In this document: piece by piece, positions 13,940 through 22,877 of the stretch
Position numbering within the stretch: the stretch's first letter is position 1
Layout: every line of letters begins with the position of its first letter
Assembly (NCBI GenBank): GCA_045536965.1
Contig: JAZSON010000018.1
Span: 1-54,239, forward strand
Source: UBA5448 sp045536965
GTDB lineage: Bacteria; Bacillota; Clostridia; Oscillospirales; SIG627
Reading direction: 5' to 3'
DNA length: 54,239 bases
Position numbers and translations under genes: made by a program
The notes under the pieces: generated by a model
Databases searched by the model: none
Seen by the model: the letters and a program-made list of their open reading frames with translations, nothing else
Told to the model about the DNA's origin: nothing

Positions 13940-15268
13940 TTAATTCTGTTTCAGTTGTTTGTACAGCTCGGTATATAAACTGTCTCTGATGACACAACCG
14001 GGTGTCGATTTGCCACGCATCAACTCGGTGCATTTTGAGCAAGCGATACAGCATTTTTTGCTGTCCAGCCCGCCGCGATGCAAAATATCCTTGGCAAAAT
14101 CGGGATAAGCAAAGATCATCCGACCGAATCCCGCAAAATCAAAGCTGCCTTTTTGTATGTAGGCCGCCGCGACGTTGGCCGAAACATTCCCAAGCCACGA
14201 AAGGCCGGAGGAAATGAAGCTGATATCGGGCAGAGCTTTGTGGAGAGTGTCGATACCGTTTAAAATACGGGCAACACCTTGCAAGGGATGCTCCTCGGGC
14301 GCATACCCGCCCTTGGCAAAGGGACGATTGATATGCGGATTGAAATAAGGATTGCCCATGGTAATATTGACAAGACCCACACCCATTTTCGAAAGTTCAC
14401 CCAAAATCCAGATCGCTTCGGTCGGGTCAAAATCGAGACCGCCGTTCTTATCCATTCCAAAGCCGTGAGGATAGGGATATCCGTCATACGCATTCATGCG
14501 GGTGGAGACCAAAAAATCGGAAGAACAGGATTGGATCGTTCCCTCCACCGTCTCCCGCAAAAGACGCGAACGGTTTTCAAGCGATCCGCCGTAACGGCTG
14601 TTTTCGCGGTTGTATGCCGAAAGAAGCTCGGAATTGAGATACCCGTGACAACACTTGATATCCACCCCGTCAAAACCAATCTTTTCGGCAAGACGAGCAT
14701 TTACGATCATGGCTTCCTTCACCTCATCGATGTGCTCGTCGCTGATGATGCAGCTTTTATCCAAGGGCTGATCCCCCTCGAAAAGCACTCTGTTTTCCGC
14801 AACGATGGGGGCAGGTACGCCGTTTGGCTTGCTGTGCCGTCCGCTGTGGGTATTCTGCATCACGATCAGCGGCGCATAGCCGTTTTCACGCATGGAGGTC
14901 TCTCGAATGTCATCAAGCAGCTTTTTGAAGGCATCGGCATTGTCCTCCCTGAGCCAAAGCTGTCTGGGATTGGCTCTTCCCTCTTCAAGACAAGCGGTGG
15001 CCTCAAACCAAATCACACCCGCGCCGCCCGCGGCAAATCGCAGGTAGCGTCTGACCGTAAGTTCATCGGGCGCGCCGTCACGGGTACCGTCGCACCCCTC
15101 CATTGCCTGACAGACAAGGCGGTTGGGGGCAGTTTTGTTTCCTAACCTGCGCTTCGAAGAAAGCGCCTCCAAGGAATCGGTATACGGAATATCCACACCG
15201 AGCGCCTTGCTTTGCTTCTCCAATTCCTCGCGGTTTTTTATGACCGTGCGTTCCATGGTTTTATCCAA
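13940..15268 (-). CDS. NADH:flavin oxidoreductase, Old Yellow Enzyme family with Fe-S cysteines
   Basis: A 442-aa TIM-barrel FMN ene-reductase like the N-terminal half of 2,4-dienoyl-CoA reductase, BaiCD/BaiH or daidzein reductase. Barrel motifs include NRLVCQAMEGCDG, GAGVIWFEATA, QNTHSGRHSKPNG and GFDGVDIKCCHGYLNSELLS with ENRSRLLRE. Near the C-terminus C407, C410, C413 and C425 match the 4Fe-4S site of that family. The second half of those enzymes (FAD/NAD(P)H domain) is missing, so an external electron donor is expected, perhaps the operon flavoprotein. The TTG start has AGAAGGTGTG 7 nt upstream; the ATG four codons later is too far. Confidence 0.88.
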   Translation of the reverse strand: MDKTMERTVIKNREELEKQSKALGVDIPYTDSLEALSSKRRLGNKTAPNRLVCQAMEGCDGTRDGAPDELTVRRYLRFAAGGAGVIWFEATACLEEGRANPRQLWLREDNADAFKKLLDDIRETSMRENGYAPLIVMQNTHSGRHSKPNGVPAPIVAENRVLFEGDQPLDKSCIISDEHIDEVKEAMIVNARLAEKIGFDGVDIKCCHGYLNSELLSAYNRENSRYGGSLENRSRLLRETVEGTIQSCSSDFLVSTRMNAYDGYPYPHGFGMDKNGGLDFDPTEAIWILGELSKMGVGLVNITMGNPYFNPHINRPFAKGGYAPEEHPLQGVARILNGIDTLHKALPDISFISSGLSWLGNVSANVAAAYIQKGSFDFAGFGRMIFAYPDFAKDILHRGGLDSKKCCIACSKCTELMRGKSTPGCVIRDSLYTELYKQLKQN

Positions 15269-15330
15269 AATTTCACACCTTCTTATCTTTATTGATCAAA
15301 TCATTTTTTCAAACCTTGATTTCCACTTGT

Positions 15331-15336
15331 ACTATA
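15331..15336 (-). promoter_or_regulatory. Putative -10 of the ene-reductase operon
   Basis: TATAGT on the minus strand without a good -35, as expected for a promoter that needs an activator; the AraC gene is divergent. Confidence 0.4.
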
Positions 15337-15401
15337 CCATATCTCTTTATCGGAATCTATAATTTTTCTGCTCATTTTTATGCAAATCCTGCTATTTTGA
15401 C

Positions 15402-15429
15402 TTGAAAAACGCCGTTATTTAGGTATAAT
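15402..15429 (+). promoter_or_regulatory. Promoter of the AraC-type regulator
   Basis: TTGAAA (15402-15407), 16-bp spacer, TATAAT (15424-15429). Confidence 0.65.
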
Positions 15430-15451
15430 GGTATGTAAAGAGGTGAATTTT

Positions 15452-16255
15452 ATGCGCGACACACCCACACTGAACGCACGGTTTGAAGATAAAGTAAAAC
15501 ATTTCCCGAGCCACAACCACAACACTTCCCAGCTCATCTATTTAAAAGAGGGGGATCTCAAACTGCAAATCGGGGCCGCCGCCTACCTTGCGCACGCGCC
15601 CGCCATCATTGTAATCGGCCGCATGGAGGATCACGTCATCACCCCCATATCGGACACCTACAAGCGTTTTTGTGTCAACATATCCCCCCTCGGTGAAAAC
15701 GCCGAGGACGCCGACCCTCTCATCACCCTTTTATCCCGTCGGCCCGAGGGCTTTTGCCACGTTTTGGAAGCCAATGGTTTTTCCTTCGAAACCGAAGCGC
15801 TCTTTTCGGAGATGGTCAAAGAACAACTATCCGACCGTCCCTTTGCAGACCGCCGCAAGGAACTTTTGTTTTACGAGCTTCTCATCCTCATCTACCGCCG
15901 CGCACCCAAAATGTTTTCCTCCCTTTCCCAGAAAAGCGCCGAGACGGTTTGGCTGATCCAAAGACAACTGGAAGACAAATACGACGAGCCGCTCACACTC
16001 GAATCCCTTGCCGCAAAATATCACTTAAACGAAAGCTATCTTTCCCATCTCTTCAAAGAGACAACGGGATATTCGATCTATCAATATCTGCTCATGTGCC
16101 GTCTTTCGGCCGCAAAAAATCTGTTAAGCAACAGTAAAACACCCATCACCCGCATCGCTTACACCGTCGGCTTTAACGACAGCAGCAACTTTTCCCGCCA
16201 CTTTCGCGAGCGCTTCGGCATGACCCCAAACCAATTTCGCAAAGCAAACCGATAA
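15452..16255 (+). CDS. AraC-family transcriptional regulator
   Basis: A 267-aa regulator. The N-terminal cupin-like sensor domain (residues 1-140; FPSHNHNTSQLIYLKEGDL is the metal/effector-pocket strand with its His residues) is followed by two helix-turn-helix motifs: TLESLAAKYHLNESYLSHLF and ITRIAYTVGFNDSSNFSRHF, ending GMTPNQFRKANR. The start ATG has AGAGGTGAATTTT upstream. It is transcribed divergently from the ene-reductase/SDR/flavoprotein operon across about 180 bp and is the obvious candidate activator of it; the inducer is unknown. Confidence 0.88.
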   Translation: MRDTPTLNARFEDKVKHFPSHNHNTSQLIYLKEGDLKLQIGAAAYLAHAPAIIVIGRMEDHVITPISDTYKRFCVNISPLGENAEDADPLITLLSRRPEGFCHVLEANGFSFETEALFSEMVKEQLSDRPFADRRKELLFYELLILIYRRAPKMFSSLSQKSAETVWLIQRQLEDKYDEPLTLESLAAKYHLNESYLSHLFKETTGYSIYQYLLMCRLSAAKNLLSNSKTPITRIAYTVGFNDSSNFSRHFRERFGMTPNQFRKANR

Positions 16256-16269
16256 AGCGTATATACACA

Positions 16270-16299
16270 AAAAATCCGAGCAGACCTGCTCGGATTTTT
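16270..16299. terminator. Bidirectional terminator
   Basis: Stem AAAAATCCGAGCAG (16270-16283) / CTGCTCGGATTTTT (16286-16299), serving the convergent AraC and PIG-L genes. Confidence 0.9.
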
Positions 16300-16307
16300 T
16301 TGCATCA

Positions 16308-17126
16308 TTAAAACGGGAACAACACTTTCAGTTCTTCTTCGTTCGGGATATGACCGTACTCGGAAATTTCAAAGCCTTCGGCGGCTTTGGTATTTTTACC
16401 CGCTTCGCCGTATTTTGCAATCAACTGCTCGCGGAACTTTTCGGCATAATGAAAGGAACGCTTCATGGCCGAATTTTCAAGTTGCCATGCGCGCATGGCC
16501 TCCTTGTCCTCGATAGCGGGCATTTCTTCCAGTTTGCCGTAGGTATAAGGCAACCATTCGTATGCCTGCGATTCCTGACACAGATACATCTGAAGCTTCA
16601 TATCCATCGCATCGTCAATATCCACCACCACATCGCACTGGAAGGGATAGGGACGCTTGAAGTTGTCGTTAAAGAAGCAGATAACAGGCTGCTTTTTCAG
16701 CGGCGGGGTCATGGGGCAAACATTGGGGATGATGACCGCGTAGGACGAATCCTGCACAAGCTGCGCGGTGATGCGGTGATCGGGATGATAGTCGCAAAGT
16801 CTGTGGGTGATGATCATATCGGGGCAAAATTCACGGATGGCACGGATAAACTTTTCGCGGGTGGCAAGGTCGGGCTGAATACCGTTGTTGGCAATGTCAA
16901 AGACCTCGTATTCGATTCCCGAAAGCCTGGACGAGACCTGTGTCTCGGCATAGCGACGCCTTACAAGCTCTCCGCCGCCCATTTCATAGTGACCGGTACA
17001 GCCGTTGGTTGCCGAAATAAATTTCACGGTGTGACCGAGGCGAACGTATTTGACCGCTGTACCGCCGCCGCAGATATCACAGTCATCGGGATGCGCGCCA
17101 ATAAAGAGAATGCGAAGTTTTTCCAT
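16308..17126 (-). CDS. PIG-L/LmbE-family N-deacetylase
   Basis: A 272-aa zinc-dependent deacetylase of the family that includes MshB, BshB and PIG-L, which remove acetyl from N-acetylglucosamine conjugates. The zinc motif AHPDD is at residues 11-15 and the third ligand lies in CDYHPDHR. A Gly-rich loop CGGGTAVKY follows the first motif, and there is no signal peptide. It is the last gene of a tight operon behind the cysteine-synthase-like enzyme (17-bp gap) and an aminotransferase. Substrate is not deducible; amino-sugar or small-molecule amide are both possible. Confidence 0.87.
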   Translation of the reverse strand: MEKLRILFIGAHPDDCDICGGGTAVKYVRLGHTVKFISATNGCTGHYEMGGGELVRRRYAETQVSSRLSGIEYEVFDIANNGIQPDLATREKFIRAIREFCPDMIITHRLCDYHPDHRITAQLVQDSSYAVIIPNVCPMTPPLKKQPVICFFNDNFKRPYPFQCDVVVDIDDAMDMKLQMYLCQESQAYEWLPYTYGKLEEMPAIEDKEAMRAWQLENSAMKRSFHYAEKFREQLIAKYGEAGKNTKAAEGFEISEYGHIPNEEELKVLFPF

Positions 17127-17143
17127 TTTTCCTTAATCCTTTC

Positions 17144-18157
17144 TTATTCTGTAAAAGCCGAATGGGCAAATGCGCCGTTTAATTCGATCTTATTGACAAG
17201 CGAGCTTTCTTCCAACTTCTGCTCGTTGGCATAATCGGTAGAAAGATATTTCTTGTTATCATCGGGAAAAACGGTAATGATGTTGGCATCGGGACCGTAG
17301 CGCAAAGCGAGCATCACCGCGCCGATAAAGTTGGCGCCCGAGGAAATACCGACCCCCATACCCAGCTTGGCGGCAATCATGCGCGCCATGGCGATGGCAT
17401 CCGAATCATCCACCGAAACAACATTGTCGATGGCATTGAGCTGCAAAATATCGGGAATAAAATCATCCGAAATCCCTTGGATACGATGGGCACCGATCTT
17501 GAATCCCGTCGAAAGGGTGGGCGAGTTTAACGGCTCCAACGGATGCACCTTGCAGTCGGGATATTTGGTTCTCAAATATCCGCCGATACCCATTACAGTG
17601 CCACCCGTACCGACACCCGCCACCACTGCATCGGGCTTCAAGCCGATCTTTTGCAGTTGTCTTTCGATTTCGGGCGCGGTATATAAAAAGTGTGTTTTGG
17701 TGTTCTCGGGATTGGAAAATTGGCGGGGCAAAAAGACACCTTGGTTTTTCCCAAGCTCTTCGGCCATGGCAATCGAACCTGTAAAACCGCCTTCCTCGCG
17801 GGAAACGAGGCGCACCTCTGCGCCGTAACACTTCATCAAATTGATACGTTCCTTACTCATCCAGTCGGGCATGAAAATGGTCACCTTCATGCCAAGCAGA
17901 GCGCCAAAGGCAGAAAAAGCAATACCCATGTTGCCGCTGGTTGCTTCCGCCACGGTATCTCCTTTTTGCAAAGTACCCTTTTCGATGGCATCGGTCAAAA
18001 TGTGCAGAGCCACACGATCCTTGATGCTCCCCGTATAATTGTACCGTTCATCCTTTACGAAAATGCGGTATTTTTGTTCCTTGTAGGTGAAATACACCTC
18101 CACAAGCGGGGTATTGCCCACAAGAGCCGAATACTGTGCAGACAGTTTTTGGGACAT
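17144..18157 (-). CDS. Cysteine synthase-like PLP enzyme (fold type II)
   Basis: A 337-aa beta-family PLP enzyme related to CysK/CBS. Lys46 in TGSIKDR binds PLP, EATSGNMGIAF (70-80) is the carboxylate-binding loop, and VAGVGTGGTVMGIGGYL holds the phosphate. These enzymes replace the side chain of an activated serine with a nucleophile such as sulfide. Compared with housekeeping CysK the Asn loop reads SGNMG instead of SGNTG, and the C-terminus is longer (EQKLEESSLVNKIELNGAFA). That, plus its operon partners, suggests a specialised beta-replacement instead of bulk cysteine synthesis. Confidence 0.85.
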   Translation of the reverse strand: MSQKLSAQYSALVGNTPLVEVYFTYKEQKYRIFVKDERYNYTGSIKDRVALHILTDAIEKGTLQKGDTVAEATSGNMGIAFSAFGALLGMKVTIFMPDWMSKERINLMKCYGAEVRLVSREEGGFTGSIAMAEELGKNQGVFLPRQFSNPENTKTHFLYTAPEIERQLQKIGLKPDAVVAGVGTGGTVMGIGGYLRTKYPDCKVHPLEPLNSPTLSTGFKIGAHRIQGISDDFIPDILQLNAIDNVVSVDDSDAIAMARMIAAKLGMGVGISSGANFIGAVMLALRYGPDANIITVFPDDNKKYLSTDYANEQKLEESSLVNKIELNGAFAHSAFTE

Positions 18158-18170
18158 ACAAATTCTCTCC

Positions 18171-19385
18171 TCAATGTTGATGATAATCCGACAAAAACCG
18201 CGAAAGCTTTCCCACCGCTTCTCTCAAAAGATCACATTCGGGCAAATAGACCACTCGAAAATGATCAGGCTGATCATAGGAAAAACCCGTTCCGTTGATG
18301 ATCAAAACCTTCTCGCTGTGCAAAAAGTCCATCGCAAATTTTTCATCGTCTGTAATTTTAAATCTGGAATCCAATTTAGGAAAACAATAAAAAGCCGCTT
18401 GTGGCTTAACCACCGAAACCCCCGGAATGGCGTTAAGCCCGTCACATACCACCTTGCGTTGCTCGTAAAACCTTCCGCCGGGACGCACCACCGACAGCGG
18501 TGTCTCGGGATCGGACAGCGCCTTTGCAATCACCGACTGTCCGGGTACATTGGAGCAGAGCCGCATGGATGACATCATGGTGATGCCCTTGATATACGAC
18601 TCGGCCATCTCGGTTGGTCCTGAAACCGTAATCCAACCGATACGAAAGCCCGCCATCATGTGCGACTTGGAAAGTCCGTTATAGGTAATACAAAAAACAT
18701 CGTCACAAAGGGATGCAATGGAAATATGTTCCACCCCATCCATACAAAGGCGATCGTAGATCTCATCCGAAAAAATGATCAAATCATTTTCGCGCGCCAG
18801 CTTGATAATCCCCTCCAAGATCTCCTTGGGATAGACAGCGCCCGTGGGGTTATTGGGATTGATCAGCACAATACCGCGGGTGTACGGTGTGATCTTTCTG
18901 CGCATATCCTCAAGATCGGGGTTCCAACCCGCCATTTCGTCACAACGGTAATGGACAGGGGTGGCACCGCAAAGATTGACAGCAGCCGTCCACAAAGGAT
19001 AGTCGGGCATGGGTACAAGCATTTCATCCCCATGGTTTAATAAAGCCTGCATGGTCGAAACGATCAACTCACTGACGCCGTTTCCGGTAAAAACATGATC
19101 CACCGAAAGCTTTTCAATGCCTTTTTGTTTGGCATAAGCCGCAATGGCCTCTCTGGCATCCATAAGACCCTTGGAATCGGAATAGGCATCACTGCCAATC
19201 AGCTTGTCGGAAATTTCGGAAAATAAAAATTGCGGGGAATGAAATCCAAAGGGCGAAGGGTTGCCGATATTCAAATATAAAATCTTTTCCCCTTTTGCGG
19301 CCAATCGGTTGGCGGCCTCCAAAACAGGACCGCGAACGGCATAATTGACGTTTCTCATACGAAGGGAAGATCGGATTGTTTTCAT
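18171..19385 (-). CDS. Class I/II aminotransferase (AlaA-like)
   Basis: A 404-aa fold-type I PLP enzyme. Key residues: GNPSPFGF near 41, the Asn in LINPNNPTGAVY (175-185), the PLP-contact DEIYDRL (207-213), the Schiff-base Lys240 in YNGLSKSH, and FRIGW at 247-251. Overall layout resembles the AlaA/valine-pyruvate group, which use alanine or glutamate as donor. The start ATG has TTTAGGAGAAAGAC upstream. It is the first gene of an operon with the cysteine-synthase-like and PIG-L genes (gaps 13 and 17 bp). Confidence 0.87.
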   Translation of the reverse strand: MKTIRSSLRMRNVNYAVRGPVLEAANRLAAKGEKILYLNIGNPSPFGFHSPQFLFSEISDKLIGSDAYSDSKGLMDAREAIAAYAKQKGIEKLSVDHVFTGNGVSELIVSTMQALLNHGDEMLVPMPDYPLWTAAVNLCGATPVHYRCDEMAGWNPDLEDMRRKITPYTRGIVLINPNNPTGAVYPKEILEGIIKLARENDLIIFSDEIYDRLCMDGVEHISIASLCDDVFCITYNGLSKSHMMAGFRIGWITVSGPTEMAESYIKGITMMSSMRLCSNVPGQSVIAKALSDPETPLSVVRPGGRFYEQRKVVCDGLNAIPGVSVVKPQAAFYCFPKLDSRFKITDDEKFAMDFLHSEKVLIINGTGFSYDQPDHFRVVYLPECDLLREAVGKLSRFLSDYHQH

Positions 19386-19443
19386 GTCTTTCTCCTAAAG
19401 TTTAATTTTTTTTGTATTTTTTCAAAATAATTTAACTTTTAAG

Positions 19444-19472
19444 ATTTTACCACATAAAAACAATGGAGTCAA
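19444..19472 (-). promoter_or_regulatory. Promoter of the aminotransferase operon
   Basis: On the minus strand TTGACT (19467-19472), 17-bp spacer, TAAAAT (19444-19449). Confidence 0.75.
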
Positions 19473-19495
19473 TTATTTTTTCAACTAAAATTCCC

Positions 19496-19524
19496 TTGCA
19501 AAAGTTTATCCTTTGTTGTAAAAT
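19496..19524 (+). promoter_or_regulatory. Promoter of addBA
   Basis: TTGCAA (19496-19501), 17-bp spacer, TAAAAT (19519-19524), 35 bp upstream of addB. Confidence 0.7.
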
Positions 19525-19559
19525 AAGCATATAGGTTTAAATAATAAAGTGGAGGCAAT

Positions 19560-22500
19560 ATGCTGGTACGCGTAACAGGCTCGGTTGGCTGCGGAAAAAC
19601 CCGCCGCATCGAATCCATGATAGCACAAGATTTAAAAAAAAGCAATCCCATCCTTTATCTTGTTCCCGAACAACATACCGTCACCGCTGAGCGGTCGGTT
19701 TTATCTCTCTCTGGCGCTCCCACCCAAAATCTCGAAATTCTCAACTTCTCTCGTCTGCCAAACTTCGTCTTTCGCAACGAGGGTGGTATCGCTTTGCCCT
19801 CGGTTGACAAGGCGGGCAAGCGTCTGATTTTGGCTTCGGTGCTGGAAGAGCTTTCCCCCTCCCTCACTTTTTACCGCTCTGCCTCTTTAAAAACCGATTT
19901 CATGGAAATGCTCCAAAATTTAAACGAGGAGTTTTTGCAAAAAAACATTCAACCCCAAACCCTCCTTTCCCTCGGTGAAACGGTGGGAAAGGGTGCTTTT
20001 TCGGAAAAGATCTCCGATCTTGCAACCATCCTCGCCGCATACACAAACCGTCTCCGTGAAACCGCCGAAGACACCGCGGGCGAGATGTACCGTCTGTCCG
20101 AGCTTTTGAAAACACTCCCCTATTTTGAGGAGTACATCGTCTATCTCGATGGATTTTATGGCTTTTCCGCCCCCGAATACGCTCTTTTGCGCCATCTTCT
20201 CCGTCAGGCAAAAAAAGTCGTGATCACGTTTGAAATGCCGTCCGACATCGACCCTGCCGACCCGGGTGCTTTTTCGTCGGTCCTTTCGACCCATACCAAG
20301 ATCACTCGCATGGCCAAAGAAGAAGGAATCGAAACAGAAGATATTTTCCCCGACTACGATGCTCCCATGGATCCTGCCCTGCGCTTTTTGTCCGACCGTG
20401 TCACATCGCCTGCCGCGTTCGGCGAAAAGACAAAAGCCGTCCAAATTTTCTCAGCCAAGGATCGCTATGCGGAAGTCAAAGAAGTGGCCCGCCGTATTTG
20501 CCGTCTTGTCAGAAGCGGCGTGCGCTACCGCGACATTCGCGTATTCATGCGCAACCCCTCCGATTATCGCGGCATCATCGAGCCGCTGTTTGCCTATTAT
20601 GCCATCCCCTGCTCACTCCAGCACCGTCACTCTCCCCTGACCCATCCGCTATCCGCCTTTTTATTTTCATCCCTCGAGATGATTTTCCATACGCCCACCC
20701 TATACACCTTCCAAAATCTCTTAAAAAGCGGATACACCTCCATTGATGCCACCCGCTCCTTTGAGATTGAATCATACGCCATGACTTGGAACATTCGGGG
20801 CAACGCCTATTTTTCCCCCTTTGTCATGCATCCCCGCGGCTACCGTGACACCTTCGAAGAGGAGGACGAAGCACTTCTTGCCGCCGTCAACGAAAGCCGC
20901 GAGATTTTGATGACCCCCATCGATCTCTGCCGCAAAGCCATCAAAGACAAAACCGTCAAAGAGACCGCCACCGCATTTTGGCAATATATTGAAGATACGG
21001 GGGTCTTTGACCGTCTGTCCAGAGAAGCCGAGCTTTATAAAGAAAAAGGCGATTTTGCTTCGGCGGGCGAGCTTTTGACCCTTTGGAACGCATGGCTTTC
21101 GGCGCTTGATCAAATGGTTCTTGTTTTGGGAGATACCGTCATCGGGGATCGTTTTGCCGATTATCTGCGCCTTGCCCTCTCCGCCCTTGATTTCGGGCGG
21201 CTGCCCGCTTCGATCGACGAGGTTGAGGTGGGAGAAATTGGTTTTATCCGCTCCGAACACCCCGACCATCTCTTTTTGCTGGGTGTCAACGAAGGCATCT
21301 TTCCCGCCATTCCCGCCCACGGCGGTATTTTTACCCCCAACGAACGCGCCAAACTAACGCTGGCGGGACTGGATATGGAGCAGGGTGAATTTGAAGGAGA
21401 GGACGAGTGGTTTAAGTTCTACTGCGCCGTCTCCGCGCCGCAAAAAACCCTTACCATCAGTTATTCCAACACGACTGACGGCGCCTCCCGCGCCGATGAC
21501 AGCACGGCCGCTCCCTCGGTATTTGTAGACCGTGTGTGCGCTGTTTTCCCCGACCTTACCATCGCATCCGCCTCTGACAATACCGATCCCGTCATCCCCG
21601 CCGAGATTGTTTCCCGCATCTTGGATCCGCAGGTTTCCGAGGAAGAAAAAAACAGCATCCGCGCACTCGTGGAAGAGGTGGGAGATGCTTCTTTGAAGGC
21701 CTCACTTAAAAACACTTTGTTACACACAAAGACCGCTTCCGCCCGCACACTGACCCAAAATACCCAAAAAACCACCCTCTCGCTCACCCAAGCGCGGTAT
21801 GACAGCTATACAAAATGTCCCTTTTCATATTACGCCAAATATCTCCTTTCGGCCACCGAGGAAAAGGGAAGCCAATTCACTCTCACCGACGTCGGCAACT
21901 ATCTCCACCGCATTTTGGAGCTTTTCATGACCGAGGTTGCGGCGTCCGATAAAAAATTCACCGACCTGACCCGTAACGAAATCACCGACATACTCAAAAC
22001 GCTGGTGGAAAGTTACCTTGACTCCCTCCACATCGGCGAACGGTTAAGCGCGCGTTTTCGCTATTTGGTATCCCGTCTGCAAAAATCCCTTTTGCAACTG
22101 ATTCTGCAGTTACAGGAAGAATTCACCGAGGGTCTCTTTGCTCCCGTCCGATTTGAACTGAACATCGGAGATGCCCAGCCCCCTTACACCGTCACCCTCA
22201 AGGACGGCACCGCCGTAAAGTTTTACGGCAAAATCGACCGTGTCGATTTATATACATCGGCCTCGGGAGAGCATTTTATTCGCATCGCCGACTATAAAAG
22301 CAGTGTGAAAAAACTCTCTATGCAGGATATTTACAACGGCTTTAACATCCAACTGCTCATTTACCTTTTCGCCTTGTGGGACAGCGGTATGCGCTCGGTA
22401 GACACCACCCTCCCCGTTTCCCCCGCAGGTGTCATGTATATCCCGACGGTCAGAGAAAGCATCCAAACCCAGAAAGCCCTTTCTCCCGAAGAGGAAATTC

Positions 22501-22877
22501 TGGCAAGTGACAAAAAAGACACCCGTGACGGTCTTTTCTTACAGGATGAGGATGTCCTCAAGGCCATGGAACCCTCCCTTGCGGGAAAATTCATTCCCGT
22601 CACCCTTAACAAGGAAGGCGCTCTCGACAGCAAAAAACTGATCGCCGCCGCCACCTTCGGAAAACTCAAAAAACATATCGAAAAAACCGTTTGCAAAATC
22701 GCCGACGAGATCCGCGGGGGAAACATTGAAGCCAACCCCAATCTTTCGGCGGATGCCTGCAAATATTGTCCTTATTTACCCATGTGCCGCAACACCGAAC
22801 AGAAAGGCAGAAAATACGGATACATCGGAAAGGATGCCGATATTTTGAAAAGATTGGAGGATGAAAACGATGGCTGA
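19560..22877 (+). CDS. addB: ATP-dependent helicase/nuclease subunit AddB
   Basis: A 1105-aa subunit of the AddAB helicase-nuclease that resects double-strand breaks for RecA loading. GSVGCGKTRRIESM at residues 7-20 is the Walker A-like loop. The C-terminal RecB-like nuclease shows RIADYKSSVKKL, and the family's iron-sulfur cysteines are present as TKCPFSYYAKYLL upstream and CKYCPYLPMC at the end of the nuclease domain. Length fits Firmicute AddB (about 1150). Start ATG with GTGGAGGCAAT upstream. It overlaps addA by 8 bp. Confidence 0.95.
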   Translation: MLVRVTGSVGCGKTRRIESMIAQDLKKSNPILYLVPEQHTVTAERSVLSLSGAPTQNLEILNFSRLPNFVFRNEGGIALPSVDKAGKRLILASVLEELSPSLTFYRSASLKTDFMEMLQNLNEEFLQKNIQPQTLLSLGETVGKGAFSEKISDLATILAAYTNRLRETAEDTAGEMYRLSELLKTLPYFEEYIVYLDGFYGFSAPEYALLRHLLRQAKKVVITFEMPSDIDPADPGAFSSVLSTHTKITRMAKEEGIETEDIFPDYDAPMDPALRFLSDRVTSPAAFGEKTKAVQIFSAKDRYAEVKEVARRICRLVRSGVRYRDIRVFMRNPSDYRGIIEPLFAYYAIPCSLQHRHSPLTHPLSAFLFSSLEMIFHTPTLYTFQNLLKSGYTSIDATRSFEIESYAMTWNIRGNAYFSPFVMHPRGYRDTFEEEDEALLAAVNESREILMTPIDLCRKAIKDKTVKETATAFWQYIEDTGVFDRLSREAELYKEKGDFASAGELLTLWNAWLSALDQMVLVLGDTVIGDRFADYLRLALSALDFGRLPASIDEVEVGEIGFIRSEHPDHLFLLGVNEGIFPAIPAHGGIFTPNERAKLTLAGLDMEQGEFEGEDEWFKFYCAVSAPQKTLTISYSNTTDGASRADDSTAAPSVFVDRVCAVFPDLTIASASDNTDPVIPAEIVSRILDPQVSEEEKNSIRALVEEVGDASLKASLKNTLLHTKTASARTLTQNTQKTTLSLTQARYDSYTKCPFSYYAKYLLSATEEKGSQFTLTDVGNYLHRILELFMTEVAASDKKFTDLTRNEITDILKTLVESYLDSLHIGERLSARFRYLVSRLQKSLLQLILQLQEEFTEGLFAPVRFELNIGDAQPPYTVTLKDGTAVKFYGKIDRVDLYTSASGEHFIRIADYKSSVKKLSMQDIYNGFNIQLLIYLFALWDSGMRSVDTTLPVSPAGVMYIPTVRESIQTQKALSPEEEILASDKKDTRDGLFLQDEDVLKAMEPSLAGKFIPVTLNKEGALDSKKLIAAATFGKLKKHIEKTVCKIADEIRGGNIEANPNLSADACKYCPYLPMCRNTEQKGRKYGYIGKDADILKRLEDENDG

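Noticed and set aside
17144..18157. Naming the fold-II PLP enzyme cysK
   Set aside because: The substrate loop and C-terminus deviate from housekeeping CysK and its operon partners suggest a special role.
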